Source of the DNA: Candidatus Thorarchaeota archaeon
GTDB lineage: Archaea; Asgardarchaeota; Thorarchaeia; Thorarchaeales; Thorarchaeaceae
Length of the DNA: 64,000 nt
Direction of reading: 5' to 3'
Assembly: GCA_013388835.1 (NCBI GenBank)
Contig: JACAEL010000006.1
Coordinates: forward strand, 53,167 to 117,166
Shown here: in pieces, positions 41,295 to 49,435 of the stretch
Layout of the letters: every line of letters starts with the position of its first letter
Position numbering within the stretch: position 1 is the stretch's first letter
The notes under the pieces: model-generated
Seen by the model: only the letters and a program-made list of their open reading frames with translations
Told to the model about the DNA's origin: nothing
Databases searched by the model: none
Translations under genes and position numbers: made by a program

Positions 41295-42122
41295 TCAACG
41301 TGAAACAGCAATGTCAAGGACGATATGTACGACTCCCATCGAGTACGTCTTGATATGCCTTACCTGTAAGGTGCAGGTGAATCCGTGATCCTCGCATCTC
41401 CGAATGACTTCAGACTTGAAACTGCTCAGTTCACTTGGATGAATCGCACGATGCAGATGAATCCACCCACCTGTTTCCCTCAGAGTCGAGAGTGCGTGAG
41501 GGAGATAGTCCTCGGTCTTGTGTAAGTAGCCTAGCAGGACTCGGTCCGCCTCTCCCACCGGATGCTCGTCTCTGCAGTCCCCAAGTATCGGATGGACGCG
41601 GCGTTGCAGTCCGTTGAGTCGGATGCCCTCTAGTAGATAGGAGTACGCCTCCGGGTTGATTTCGATTGATGTTACCTCCGCGCCTGCAATTCGTGCGATA
41701 GGAAGCGAGAATTGCCCGACGCATGCGAACATGTCTACTACACGCTCAGATTTCTGAACCAAACGTGCCATGTGCCTTCTCTCGTTCAGGTTACCCGGCG
41801 AGAAGGTAATTCGTGTTGGGTCAAGTCGATAGTGCACCCCGAACTCCGTGTGTGTCGTTTCTGTGCTTCTTGAACCAGCCACCACCCTGTACTGCGGCAC
41901 TCGGAACACCCCAGCTGTGGGTCCCTCTCTCACAGCGACGGACCGTATCCTCTTGCTGTAGTCGAGAGTCGCCCTGCCTATCTCCTCCGCGAATGGCATC
42001 CACTGCTCATCAATGCGTAGTAGGGCAACATGTCCTACGAGATGATACCCGGGTGGAGTCTTGGCATCCTCAGGTACCAGGCCGCTTAGTCTCGTCCTGA
42101 GGAACGATGAATAGTCCATCAT
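41295..42122 (-). CDS. Trm5/TYW2-family SAM-dependent tRNA enzyme (probably Taw2/TYW2)
   Basis: About 275 residues. The SAM-binding region is DMFACVGQFSLPIARIAG followed by SIEINPEAYSYLLEGIRLNG, as in Trm5 and TYW2. Motif IV reads DRVLLGYLHKTEDYLPHAL and then GGWIHLH. This resembles the DRVxLGLxPSSE of Taw2/TYW2, which transfers aminocarboxypropyl in wyosine synthesis, more than the DxVIMNLP of Trm5 m1G37 methyltransferases. It starts at the ATG pair 42122/42119, 22 bp after the PAN stop. The two genes probably form an operon. Confidence 0.8.
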   Translation of the reverse strand: MMDYSSFLRTRLSGLVPEDAKTPPGYHLVGHVALLRIDEQWMPFAEEIGRATLDYSKRIRSVAVREGPTAGVFRVPQYRVVAGSRSTETTHTEFGVHYRLDPTRITFSPGNLNERRHMARLVQKSERVVDMFACVGQFSLPIARIAGAEVTSIEINPEAYSYLLEGIRLNGLQRRVHPILGDCRDEHPVGEADRVLLGYLHKTEDYLPHALSTLRETGGWIHLHRAIHPSELSSFKSEVIRRCEDHGFTCTLQVRHIKTYSMGVVHIVLDIAVSR

Positions 42123-42144
42123 TACCACGCTGCGGCAGGATTCA

Positions 42145-43353
42145 CTAGCAGTACATGCCCGCAGGACTTCTCTCTCCGGTCCTACCCTCCATCTTCTGAA
42201 TCGCCCTTCTGAAGTCCTCCTGCTTGACAATGACTCTGTCGTCGCGTATGGCGTACATTCCCGCCTCGGTGCAAATGGCCTTTATGTCTGCTCCAGTCCT
42301 GCCCTTTGTAGCAGACACAAGTACACCAAAGTCAACATCCTGGTCAAGATTCATTCCCCTAGTGTGAATGGAGAATATGTCACGCCTGCTTGACTCATCT
42401 GGCTGTGGGAACTCTATGATTCTGTCGAACCTGCCAGGGCGCAGTAGGGCCGGATCGAGAATGTCCGGTCTGTTCGTCGCACCTAGTACTGCCACCTCTC
42501 CTCTTGCTTCAAAGCCGTCTAGCTCACTAAGCAGTTGCATCAGTGTCCGTTGAACCTCACGGTCCCCAGAAGTTGCAACGTCTAGCCTCTGAGACCCAAC
42601 GGCATCCAGCTCGTCGATGAACACGATGGCAGGGGCCTTCTCCTTGGCCATCATGAAAATCTCACGCACAAGCCTAGCTCCCTCTCCAATGAACTTCTGT
42701 ACGAGCTCAGATCCTATGACTCGGATGAATGTAGCCTTGGTTTCGTGTGCCACTGCCCTCGCGCATAGGGTCTTTCCTGTACCGGGAAGACCTGTGAGGA
42801 GCACTCCCTTTGGAGGTTCAATTCCCACCTGCTTGAAGACCTCTGGCTTCAATAGCGGCAGCTCGACAGTTTCCCTGATTTCCTGAAGCTGTTCCCTTAG
42901 ACCACCTATGTCCGCATAGGAAACGTTAGGTGCTTCCTCAATCTCCATGGCTCTAATCATTGGGTCACGAGAAGGAGGCAGCTCCTGTGTCACAGCAAAC
43001 GACCGCTGATTCAGCGCCACGCGCGCCCCTGGCTGCAGCTTCTCCCTTGGCACTGACGAGGAAACATGCACCACGAAATTGGGACCAGTTGAGCTCTTGA
43101 CAACCGCTCTACCGTCGTCAAGCATCTCGATTATGCTTGCGGTAATCAAGGGTGCTTGCCTAAGCTTCTCGAGTTCAGTCCTGAGAGTCTGGGTTTCCTT
43201 TTCGAGTCTGCTCCTTTCCGCATGCAGTATCTGCTTCTCGGTCTCTAGCGCCCTCAGTCTTCTCTCAAGGTGTCTTGTGTAGCTCTGCGAGCAGACTTCT
43301 TCACCCTCCTCAACCGATTCATCCTTCTTTTCGTCAGCAGTACTCGGCAACAT
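42145..43353 (-). CDS. pan: Proteasome-activating nucleotidase
   Basis: PAN is the hexameric AAA+ unfoldase of the archaeal 20S proteasome. The 402 residues comprise an N-terminal coiled coil (RRLRALETEKQILHAERSRLEKE region), an OB domain (IIEMLDDGRAVVKSSTGPNFVV), and an AAA domain with Walker A GLPGTGKT and Walker B IVFIDELDAVG, then SRH ATNRPDILDPALLRPGRFDR. The C-terminus ends MYC, with a hydrophobic-Tyr-X form, the docking motif for the proteasome alpha ring. A TATA-like element is at 43385-43393. Confidence 0.96.
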   Translation of the reverse strand: MLPSTADEKKDESVEEGEEVCSQSYTRHLERRLRALETEKQILHAERSRLEKETQTLRTELEKLRQAPLITASIIEMLDDGRAVVKSSTGPNFVVHVSSSVPREKLQPGARVALNQRSFAVTQELPPSRDPMIRAMEIEEAPNVSYADIGGLREQLQEIRETVELPLLKPEVFKQVGIEPPKGVLLTGLPGTGKTLCARAVAHETKATFIRVIGSELVQKFIGEGARLVREIFMMAKEKAPAIVFIDELDAVGSQRLDVATSGDREVQRTLMQLLSELDGFEARGEVAVLGATNRPDILDPALLRPGRFDRIIEFPQPDESSRRDIFSIHTRGMNLDQDVDFGVLVSATKGRTGADIKAICTEAGMYAIRDDRVIVKQEDFRRAIQKMEGRTGERSPAGMYC

Positions 43354-43384
43354 CCGACACCTCAGCTCCCCATCTGTTCCTGAT

Positions 43385-43393
43385 GTTTTAAGG
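43385..43393 (-). promoter_or_regulatory. TATA-like element of the PAN gene
   Basis: CCTTAAAAC on the minus strand, 32 bp upstream of the PAN start; it is divergent from the MBF1 promoter element (CCTTTATTTG, 43423-43432). Confidence 0.45.
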
Positions 43394-43465
43394 CTATCTT
43401 CGCATCAATCCTCTGCCGACAACCTTTATTTGCAATGGTCCCCTCTGATTCGTGAGGAACGCAGG

Positions 43466-44044
43466 TTGTCTGGCAGCTGCGAGCTATGTGGCAGAACGAT
43501 GAAGGGGCACGGCCGAGAAGTGACTATCGAGGGTGCAAGACTCATCGTCTGCGTCGACTGTGCTGCGCGTTTTGCTTCCCCGAGCGAGAGTCCATCCGCA
43601 CCCAGTCCATCTCGTCCGAAACAAATGCCCGCTTGGTCGGGCGCCGAACCTCCCGCTTCTCCTCGTCCACCACGACCTGTTCGACCCGTGACGAAGAAAC
43701 CGTTACCAAAGCGCGTTCCCTCTGATGCTCCAACGATTGACGACATGATACTTGTCGAGGACTATGCACAATTGATACGAGCGGCCCGACAGAGGAAAGG
43801 GCTAAGCCAAGAAGATCTGGCACAGAAGGTGGGTGAGAGGATTTCAACCCTTCAGGCCATTGAGAGTGGGCGAATCAAGCCCACGGGACGGGTGACACGA
43901 GGACTGGAACGCGAGCTGGGTATATCCTTGTTGGAACCTGTGGGAATCCCTGCTCTGAAGATAGCTCGCGAATCCGGGCAGGCTGGTCCGACTCTTGGCG
44001 ACGTGGTCAAGGTCAAACGGAAGAAGAGCCAGAAGGCAGAGTAG
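43466..44044 (+). CDS. MBF1-type zinc ribbon plus HTH transcription factor
   Basis: About 192 residues from a TTG at 43466, which has a GAGG ribosome-binding site 8 nt upstream; the open frame itself begins at 43430. The N-terminal zinc ribbon has CELCGRTMKGHGREVTIEGA with a second CVDC, and a Pro-rich linker follows. The C-terminal HTH_XRE domain is ARQRKGLSQEDLAQKVGERISTLQAIESG. This is the archaeal multiprotein bridging factor 1 layout. It is divergent from PAN. Confidence 0.88.
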   Translation: MSGSCELCGRTMKGHGREVTIEGARLIVCVDCAARFASPSESPSAPSPSRPKQMPAWSGAEPPASPRPPRPVRPVTKKPLPKRVPSDAPTIDDMILVEDYAQLIRAARQRKGLSQEDLAQKVGERISTLQAIESGRIKPTGRVTRGLERELGISLLEPVGIPALKIARESGQAGPTLGDVVKVKRKKSQKAE

Positions 44045-44198
44045 CCAAGCGATAGTCCTAGGCATGACATGACAGAGCTCTTATATACTAGGCTATCCAA
44101 TAATACTACAAGCATAGACCCCCGTCCGTCAACTGTGTGTTTCCAACATGTGATACGATTGCTCACTCTCCGATAACTCATATTCTGGTGGCATACAC

Positions 44199-44726
44199 AT
44201 GGCACATCCGACATTCAATCATGACCTGTTCAGACTCGTAGTCGAGGAGATTGCCGGCAAGGAAGGGGTGGATGTCGCGACCGTACTCGCTAACACTGAG
44301 GAGACAACTGACGAAGAGATAGCTACGAAGACAGACTTGAAGCTAAATGTTGTCAGAAAGATCCTGTACAAGCTCCATGACAACCATCTCGCATCATATC
44401 GTAGAATTCGGGATACAAACACCGGGTGGTTCCTCTACTATTGGCGCATCGACCCGAAGAAGGCTCAGGCACTTGTTAACAGGAAGAAGCGCATGGTACT
44501 CACTCTTCTGGAACAGAGGCTTGAACACGAAACGAGCAATGACCTTTATGCATGCGTCAACAGAGATTCATCACCAGTCCCGTTTGAAGAGGCAATGAAC
44601 CTGTCTTTTCGATGCTCGGTCTGCAATGGCCAACTGGAGTATGTAGACAACGAACGAGCAATAAGCTTCCTGAGGAAGCGAGTGGAAGAGCTGAAGGCGG
44701 ACCTCGAAGCCACCTCCTCTATCTAG
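44199..44726 (+). CDS. tfe: Transcription factor E, alpha subunit
   Basis: TFE-alpha stabilises the open complex. The 175 residues contain the extended winged helix (DEEIATKTDLKLNVVRKILYKLHDNHLASYRRIRD region), a WFLYYWRID segment, and a zinc ribbon followed by a C-terminal coiled helix. In the ribbon the first Cys pair is reduced to one Cys (ACVNRD), while the second pair (FRCSVC) is intact, so only three Cys ligands are visible. The downstream gene is DUF2110, a common partner. Confidence 0.88.
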   Translation: MAHPTFNHDLFRLVVEEIAGKEGVDVATVLANTEETTDEEIATKTDLKLNVVRKILYKLHDNHLASYRRIRDTNTGWFLYYWRIDPKKAQALVNRKKRMVLTLLEQRLEHETSNDLYACVNRDSSPVPFEEAMNLSFRCSVCNGQLEYVDNERAISFLRKRVEELKADLEATSSI

Positions 44727-44754
44727 CACCAGTAGTCATACCTGCTGTTTGTAG

Positions 44755-45540
44755 ATGCTGGTGAACCACTTGGTCTCTCTCAGACTGAAACGTAGAGTAT
44801 ACGGGGCACAGAAGGACCGGCTCCTGCGCGAACTCGCTTCTGAGATTGCGGAACTTACTTCCGGTCTTGATATCAGAATCGAGCATCTTTCCTGTAGCTC
44901 CCGCGGCCATGTTACCCTCGATGTCACTGGCGAGGACTGCGAGTTTGCTTCAAATCTTCTCTATGACGAGTATGGCCGAGTCCCCGTAATGGCTGAATTG
45001 ACTCACGGTCAGGAGCTCTGGGGCAGCCTAGTCGATGTATGCCGGGTCGGATACGGACTCTATTCGGACATTGGTGTTTCTACGACTCGCCCGGTTGATG
45101 TCCTAATCCCATTGCACACACTGAGAGAGCAAGCGCAGATGCATACGCAATCACTGAGGGCAATTGCCAAGGCCCTTGTGCTTGTTGAACACCTCCCGGT
45201 GAACGTGACAATTAAGGATGTGAACCTCAGCACTGAGAAGATTGAAGGTGCTTTGACCGATTCCTTTCTTCGCAGAGTTAATGCATGGACGAACGATGAT
45301 CATGAACGTCTTTTGGTCTTTGGCGCCAATAAAGCCACATTGGAGAGGGCTATTGCAAAGTCAGGACACTTGTCCGATGTATATCAAGTGGAGACTCTTG
45401 GCCCATACGAGTTCTCGTTGGTATGCAAGCGTTCGACCCGTGCGTCCGGAATCGTGTCTTCCATTGGACCAATGCTGACCGGCGTACCCATTCACCTGTT
45501 CATACCGCGGGAATTGAACGCGCTACGTGAGATGAACTGA
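44755..45540 (+). CDS. DUF2110 conserved archaeal protein
   Basis: 261 residues matching the archaeal DUF2110 family that commonly lies beside TFE. Recognisable stretches are CRVGYGLYSDIGVSTTRPVDVLIPLH, INDVNLS-like TIKDVNLSTEKI and the C-terminal GPMLTGVPIHLFIPRELNAL. The function is unknown. It is 28 bp after TFE and probably in the same operon. The start is uncertain; an upstream in-frame alternative is not obvious. Confidence 0.8.
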   Translation: MLVNHLVSLRLKRRVYGAQKDRLLRELASEIAELTSGLDIRIEHLSCSSRGHVTLDVTGEDCEFASNLLYDEYGRVPVMAELTHGQELWGSLVDVCRVGYGLYSDIGVSTTRPVDVLIPLHTLREQAQMHTQSLRAIAKALVLVEHLPVNVTIKDVNLSTEKIEGALTDSFLRRVNAWTNDDHERLLVFGANKATLERAIAKSGHLSDVYQVETLGPYEFSLVCKRSTRASGIVSSIGPMLTGVPIHLFIPRELNALREMN

Positions 45541-45544
45541 CAAA

Positions 45545-45554
45545 CCTTTATCTT
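45545..45554 (+). promoter_or_regulatory. TATA-like element upstream of tRNA-Val
   Basis: CCTTTATCTT, about 35-40 bp before the tRNA 5' end. Confidence 0.4.
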
Positions 45555-45588
45555 GAATACGCCCCTCGACTCTAGGAGATACCCTAAC

Positions 45589-45698
45589 GGGGTGGTGGTC
45601 TAGCCCGGCCATGATATCTCGCTTACACCGAGATGATCGCTGGTTCAAAAGCTGCGGACGGTCCTGCGTCACAGCTGAATCTCCGGCCCACCCCACCA
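45589..45698 (+). tRNA. tRNA-Val (TAC) with an insertion of about 30 nt in the T-loop
   Basis: Acceptor GGGGTGG pairs with CCACCCC, followed by A73 and an encoded CCA. The D-arm (TGGTCTAGCCCGGCCATGA), anticodon stem TCTCG, loop CTTACAC (anticodon TAC at 45624-45626) and stem CGAGA are standard for archaeal tRNA-Val. The T-stem is GCTGG with CCGGC, but the loop starts TTCAAA and resumes about 30 nt later. The intervening segment contains the complementary pair AGCTG ... CAGCT. This places a small intron in the T-loop near position 59/60, a non-canonical site known in some Thermoproteota. Confidence 0.88.
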
Positions 45699-45748
45699 AA
45701 TATCTCCGGTTTCAGTATGGCGTCGGACTTGGAAGACGCTTTAGAATT

Positions 45749-45862
45749 GCGGGAGTTGCCGAGCTGGTCAAAGGCGGCGGACTTAAGATCTTAGCACCAG
45801 GGGTCCTTGAAAAGAAATCCGCTCTCGCAGGAGTTCGTGGGATCGAGCCACCTCCCGCACCA
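45749..45862 (+). tRNA. tRNA-Leu (TAA) with a canonical intron
   Basis: Acceptor GCGGGAG pairs with CTCCCGC, followed by A73 and an encoded CCA. The anticodon stem GCGGA is followed by CTTAAG (anticodon TAA at 45784-45786). An intron of about 29 nt (about 45788-45816) then precedes A38 and the stem TCCGC. A type II variable arm (CTCGCAGGAG) follows. The T-arm is short and irregular (GTGGGATCGAGCCAC, about 15 nt), with A instead of T at position 54. It is 50 bp downstream of tRNA-Val, in the same direction. Confidence 0.85.
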
Positions 45863-45912
45863 TCCTCAACGTTTATGACGAAGCACCGAAATCTGAAATA
45901 CGGTGGACGCGA

Positions 45913-47232
45913 GTGACATATCATCGACTAACTTTTCCCAAGGACTTCAAGTGGGGGAGTGCTGCCTCCGCCCATCAGACTGAAGGAGGCAATCACAATG
46001 ACTGGTCTGAGTGGGAGAAGGTACCTGGTAAGATAAGGGACAAGTCCTCCTCAGTGGTCGCCTGCGAGCACTACAAGAGGTACCGTGAGGACTTCGACTT
46101 GGCCAAGAAGTATGGACACCAAGTTCACCGCTTCTCAGTTGAATGGAGTCGCATTGAGCCACAGCGCGGCGCATGGAATCAGAGAGAAATCGACCACTAT
46201 CGTGACGTTGTAAAGTCGCTTGTCGACCGTGGGATAGAACCAATGGTTACTCTACATCACTTCACAAATCCAATCTGGTTTCGTGACTCAGATGGATGGC
46301 TGAACCCCAAGAGTCCCCTCGTCTTTGCTCCATATTGCAGGAAGGTGGCCGAAGCACTATGCGACTATGACATAACCTGGAACACTATCAACGAGCCTAT
46401 GGTCCTCGTCGCCATGGGTTATCTTTACGGTGAGTTTCCACCAGGCCACCGAGACTACGGAATGGCAATGATTGCAGCAAGACACTTGGCGATGGCACAC
46501 GGGCAAGCCGCCCTACAGATTCGTGAGGTGTATGCTGAACGTGGCCTAGACCAGCCCAGAATCGCGCCTGTTCTCAGCGTTTCTCACTTCATGCCAGCAG
46601 ATGAGAATAATCAAGAGGATGTCGATCTCGCAAGATACCTTGACAACCTGTACAACCATATGTGGATCCAAGGTGTTGTCGAAGCAAGAATCCCGGACTT
46701 CCAGAAGCCCTTTGAAGACTGGGAACACTACGAACCTCTGGTTGACTCAGCTGACTTCATAGGATTGAATTACTATAGCCGCATGAGGGTGTCCAGCAGA
46801 CTTGATTTCTTGGCAGGTGAGATGCCGCCCAAGGAACCTGGGCTTGAACGGTGTGAAGGCCTCGATTGGGAAGTCTACCCACTGGGATACTACCATGAAA
46901 TCAACTCATTCTGGAAGCGCTATCGACGTCCCATCTTTCTGACAGAGAACGGGATTGGCACTCAGGATGACCGATTGCGGTGCAAGTACATCCTGAGTCA
47001 CCTTCAGCAAGTACATCGTTCAATTAGCGAGGGTGCCAATGTGCTGGGGTACTTGGTGTGGTCGCTTACCTACAATTTCGAGTGGGCTCATGGCTACAGC
47101 AGTCACTTTGGTCTTATCGAAGTAGACTACAAGACACAGGAGCGCAGGCCTAGACGGAGTGCTTCTGTGTTCCGTGACATAATCCGAAGCAACACCATCA
47201 GTGAGGAAATGCAGGCCAAATACATCGGCTAG
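45913..47232 (+). CDS. Glycoside hydrolase family 1 beta-glycosidase
   Basis: 439 residues, TIM-barrel GH1. FPKDFKWGSAASAHQTEGG is the N-terminal signature. NTINEPMVL carries the acid/base Glu and IFLTENGIGT the nucleophile Glu. RFSVEWSRIEPQRG and SHFGLIEVDYKTQERRPRRSA complete the family pattern. Substrates are beta-glucosides or galactosides; specificity cannot be read from the sequence. There is no signal peptide, so it is intracellular. The start is GTG at 45913. Confidence 0.93.
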   Translation: MTYHRLTFPKDFKWGSAASAHQTEGGNHNDWSEWEKVPGKIRDKSSSVVACEHYKRYREDFDLAKKYGHQVHRFSVEWSRIEPQRGAWNQREIDHYRDVVKSLVDRGIEPMVTLHHFTNPIWFRDSDGWLNPKSPLVFAPYCRKVAEALCDYDITWNTINEPMVLVAMGYLYGEFPPGHRDYGMAMIAARHLAMAHGQAALQIREVYAERGLDQPRIAPVLSVSHFMPADENNQEDVDLARYLDNLYNHMWIQGVVEARIPDFQKPFEDWEHYEPLVDSADFIGLNYYSRMRVSSRLDFLAGEMPPKEPGLERCEGLDWEVYPLGYYHEINSFWKRYRRPIFLTENGIGTQDDRLRCKYILSHLQQVHRSISEGANVLGYLVWSLTYNFEWAHGYSSHFGLIEVDYKTQERRPRRSASVFRDIIRSNTISEEMQAKYIG

Positions 47233-47261
47233 CTGGAGCGAGAAGCATTGGAGGATTTGCA

Positions 47262-47825
47262 TTGCCCGCACAGTCATTCCTGGTAGCATTTGCGCTGGTA
47301 CTGCTTATGGAGCTGGGCGACAAGACGATGTTGACAACCATGTGCCTCAGTGCTCAGTCTCATCGTCCGTGGATTGTATTGTTAGCCACAATGTCCGCTC
47401 TGGTAACAGCGACAGCTGTAGGTGTCTTGATAGGAACAACGCTCTACACAATCTTGCCATTGGACCTGCTCTCGACTATTGCAGGAGTCATCTTTCTCAT
47501 CCTGGGCGTCTATTCTCTCTCTATCAGTTCCCTCGAAGATACAATCGATTGCAAAAACCCCTGCACGGTGTCCAGCATGTTCTCTTTCATCCTCATATCC
47601 GAGCTTGGTGACAAGTCACAGCTTGCGATTCTCGCTCTTTCGGCTCAGTCTTCTCTTCCAATTCTGGTGTTTGCCGGAGCTGTTCTGGCTTTCTTGACTG
47701 TCAACGCGGTGGCAGTCTTCGCCGGAACTGGTCTTGCCCTGCGAGTCAAGGCTCGTCACATTCGAGTTGCAAGTGGTGTGATTTTCGTGGTGTTCGGTTT
47801 GCTGATTACAACTGGTATCCTGTGA
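47262..47825 (+). CDS. GDT1/TMEM165 (UPF0016) family cation transporter
   Basis: 187 residues with two internally repeated three-helix halves, each bearing the ExGD(K/R) signature: LLMELGDKTMLTTM and LISELGDKSQLAILALSAQ. The family exchanges Mn or Ca for protons across membranes. The start is TTG at 47262, preceded by a GGAGG ribosome-binding site at 7-nt spacing. It follows the GH1 gene by 30 bp. Confidence 0.9.
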   Translation: MPAQSFLVAFALVLLMELGDKTMLTTMCLSAQSHRPWIVLLATMSALVTATAVGVLIGTTLYTILPLDLLSTIAGVIFLILGVYSLSISSLEDTIDCKNPCTVSSMFSFILISELGDKSQLAILALSAQSSLPILVFAGAVLAFLTVNAVAVFAGTGLALRVKARHIRVASGVIFVVFGLLITTGIL

Positions 47826-48028
47826 AGAGCGGTCTTCGAAAGTTGCCAGAGTATGACCATTGGAATGCACAGAAACAGCTTCGTTCCGCTTCTGTCCGCT
47901 GAGCAGCGCGAGCAAAGCATGGTGCCAAGCTGAGCAGGTGCGCATCAAGACTCCGGGCATTCTGTGCGACTGAAGCAAGACTTGCGCCGCTGCGCTTGAT
48001 TTATGTAAGAGGTTTCTTGGGAAGGTTT

Positions 48029-49426
48029 ATGTCCGTGGCGGGCAGTGAAGACCGAGAGTACGGGGTGACCTACCTCTTGAGCTTGGCAGAATCTGGGTAC
48101 TGTGGCATTGTACTCGAGAAGCTGAAGGCCATTGGTGCACATATAGGGGACCGGATACATGTGGTTCAGACGGATGCAGAATACACCGGTCTCTTGATGC
48201 CACGTGCACAGGTGGGCAGTGATTCAGCTCACGTCGTAGTCAAACTTGATAATGGCTACAACGTAGGTGTCCGGCTTGTTGAGGACTCAATTGTCACTCT
48301 TATTTCACGAGATGAGCGTGCGCGGACGCTACCCTCAAGACAAGTAGTCCGTCCGATTGCGTCAAGTCTTCCTCATGTAACGCTGCTCAGTACAGGTGGT
48401 ACTATCGCTAGCAAGGTCGATTACAAGTCAGGAGCAGTAAACCCTGCTCTCTCTGCACAGGATCTGTATGAAACTGTTCCCGAAATCATTCACCATGCTG
48501 CTGTTGAGGTCAAGGTGCTGATGAGCAAGCTCTCTGAGAATATACTCCCATCCGACTGGTCCAAGATTGCCCGCAATGTGGGTTCAGAGATTCGGAAGGG
48601 GGTCGATGGCATCGTCATTGCACACGGGACGGACACACTGGCTCTGACTGCGTCCGCTCTCGCCTTCGCCGTCCAAGAGCTGCCCGTCCCGGTTGTATTG
48701 GTCGGTTCTCAGCGGTCTTCTGACAGACCATCATCGGACGCGGCCCTGAACCTAGTGTCTGCCATTGAGCTTGCTGCAAGGGCGGATGTGGGGGAGGTCC
48801 TAGTAATCATGCATGGCCAGACTGACGATACCGTCACCTTCGCTCATAGAGGTACCCGGGTGCGGAAGTGTCACACGAGCAGGCGTGATGCTTTTGTTTC
48901 TGTCAACTCGCAACCCCTGTTCCGAATCGAAGACACCAAGATACAGGAGCTGAACCTCCCCCTGTTTCGCCGGGACTTGAGCAGGAAGGCCTTAGTGAAG
49001 CCAAAGTTCGATCCCAATGTGTTTCTTCTTAAGACGTATCCAGGTATGCGCGGTGACACAATCGAGTACCTTGTGTCTTCTGGACACAGGGGTATAGTCA
49101 TCGAAGGGTCTGGTCTAGGTCACACCCCAGAGCATCTCCTTCCAGCCCTCAGGGCTGCTGTTGACTCAGGTACAGTAGTTGCTATGACTTCGCAGTGTAT
49201 CTGGGGACGAGTGAACATGAGTGTGTACAGGACTGGTGTGGAACTACTAGAGATTGGTGTCATTCCATGTGCGGATATGCTCGCTGAGACCGCCCTCGTG
49301 AAGATGATGTGGCTTCTCGCCAACTGCAGGAGTACAGATGACGTGAAAGAACTCATGACTCGCCCGTTGGCCGGCGAGATGAGTGCTCGTTCTGAGATAT
49401 CAGGGCTCCGGCACCTGAGGGAGTGA
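48029..49426 (+). CDS. gatD: Glu-tRNA(Gln) amidotransferase subunit D (asparaginase-like)
   Basis: Archaeal GatDE makes Gln-tRNA(Gln) from Glu-tRNA(Gln); GatD supplies ammonia. After an N-terminal barrel domain the asparaginase domain begins VTLLSTGGTIASKVDYKSGAV and contains IVIAHGTDTLALTASAL and LVGSQRSSDRPSSDAALNL. The ATG at 48029 is favoured because a TATA-like sequence (about 47998-48005) would make the mRNA leaderless there; the open frame extends back to a TTG at 47996. It is followed by gatE in the same frame, 9 bp after the stop. Confidence 0.93.
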   Translation: MSVAGSEDREYGVTYLLSLAESGYCGIVLEKLKAIGAHIGDRIHVVQTDAEYTGLLMPRAQVGSDSAHVVVKLDNGYNVGVRLVEDSIVTLISRDERARTLPSRQVVRPIASSLPHVTLLSTGGTIASKVDYKSGAVNPALSAQDLYETVPEIIHHAAVEVKVLMSKLSENILPSDWSKIARNVGSEIRKGVDGIVIAHGTDTLALTASALAFAVQELPVPVVLVGSQRSSDRPSSDAALNLVSAIELAARADVGEVLVIMHGQTDDTVTFAHRGTRVRKCHTSRRDAFVSVNSQPLFRIEDTKIQELNLPLFRRDLSRKALVKPKFDPNVFLLKTYPGMRGDTIEYLVSSGHRGIVIEGSGLGHTPEHLLPALRAAVDSGTVVAMTSQCIWGRVNMSVYRTGVELLEIGVIPCADMLAETALVKMMWLLANCRSTDDVKELMTRPLAGEMSARSEISGLRHLRE

Positions 49427-49435
49427 TGCAAAACG

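Noticed and set aside
45611..45916. Open plus-strand frame of about 100 codons
   Set aside because: It overlies tRNA-Val and tRNA-Leu and has no coding character.
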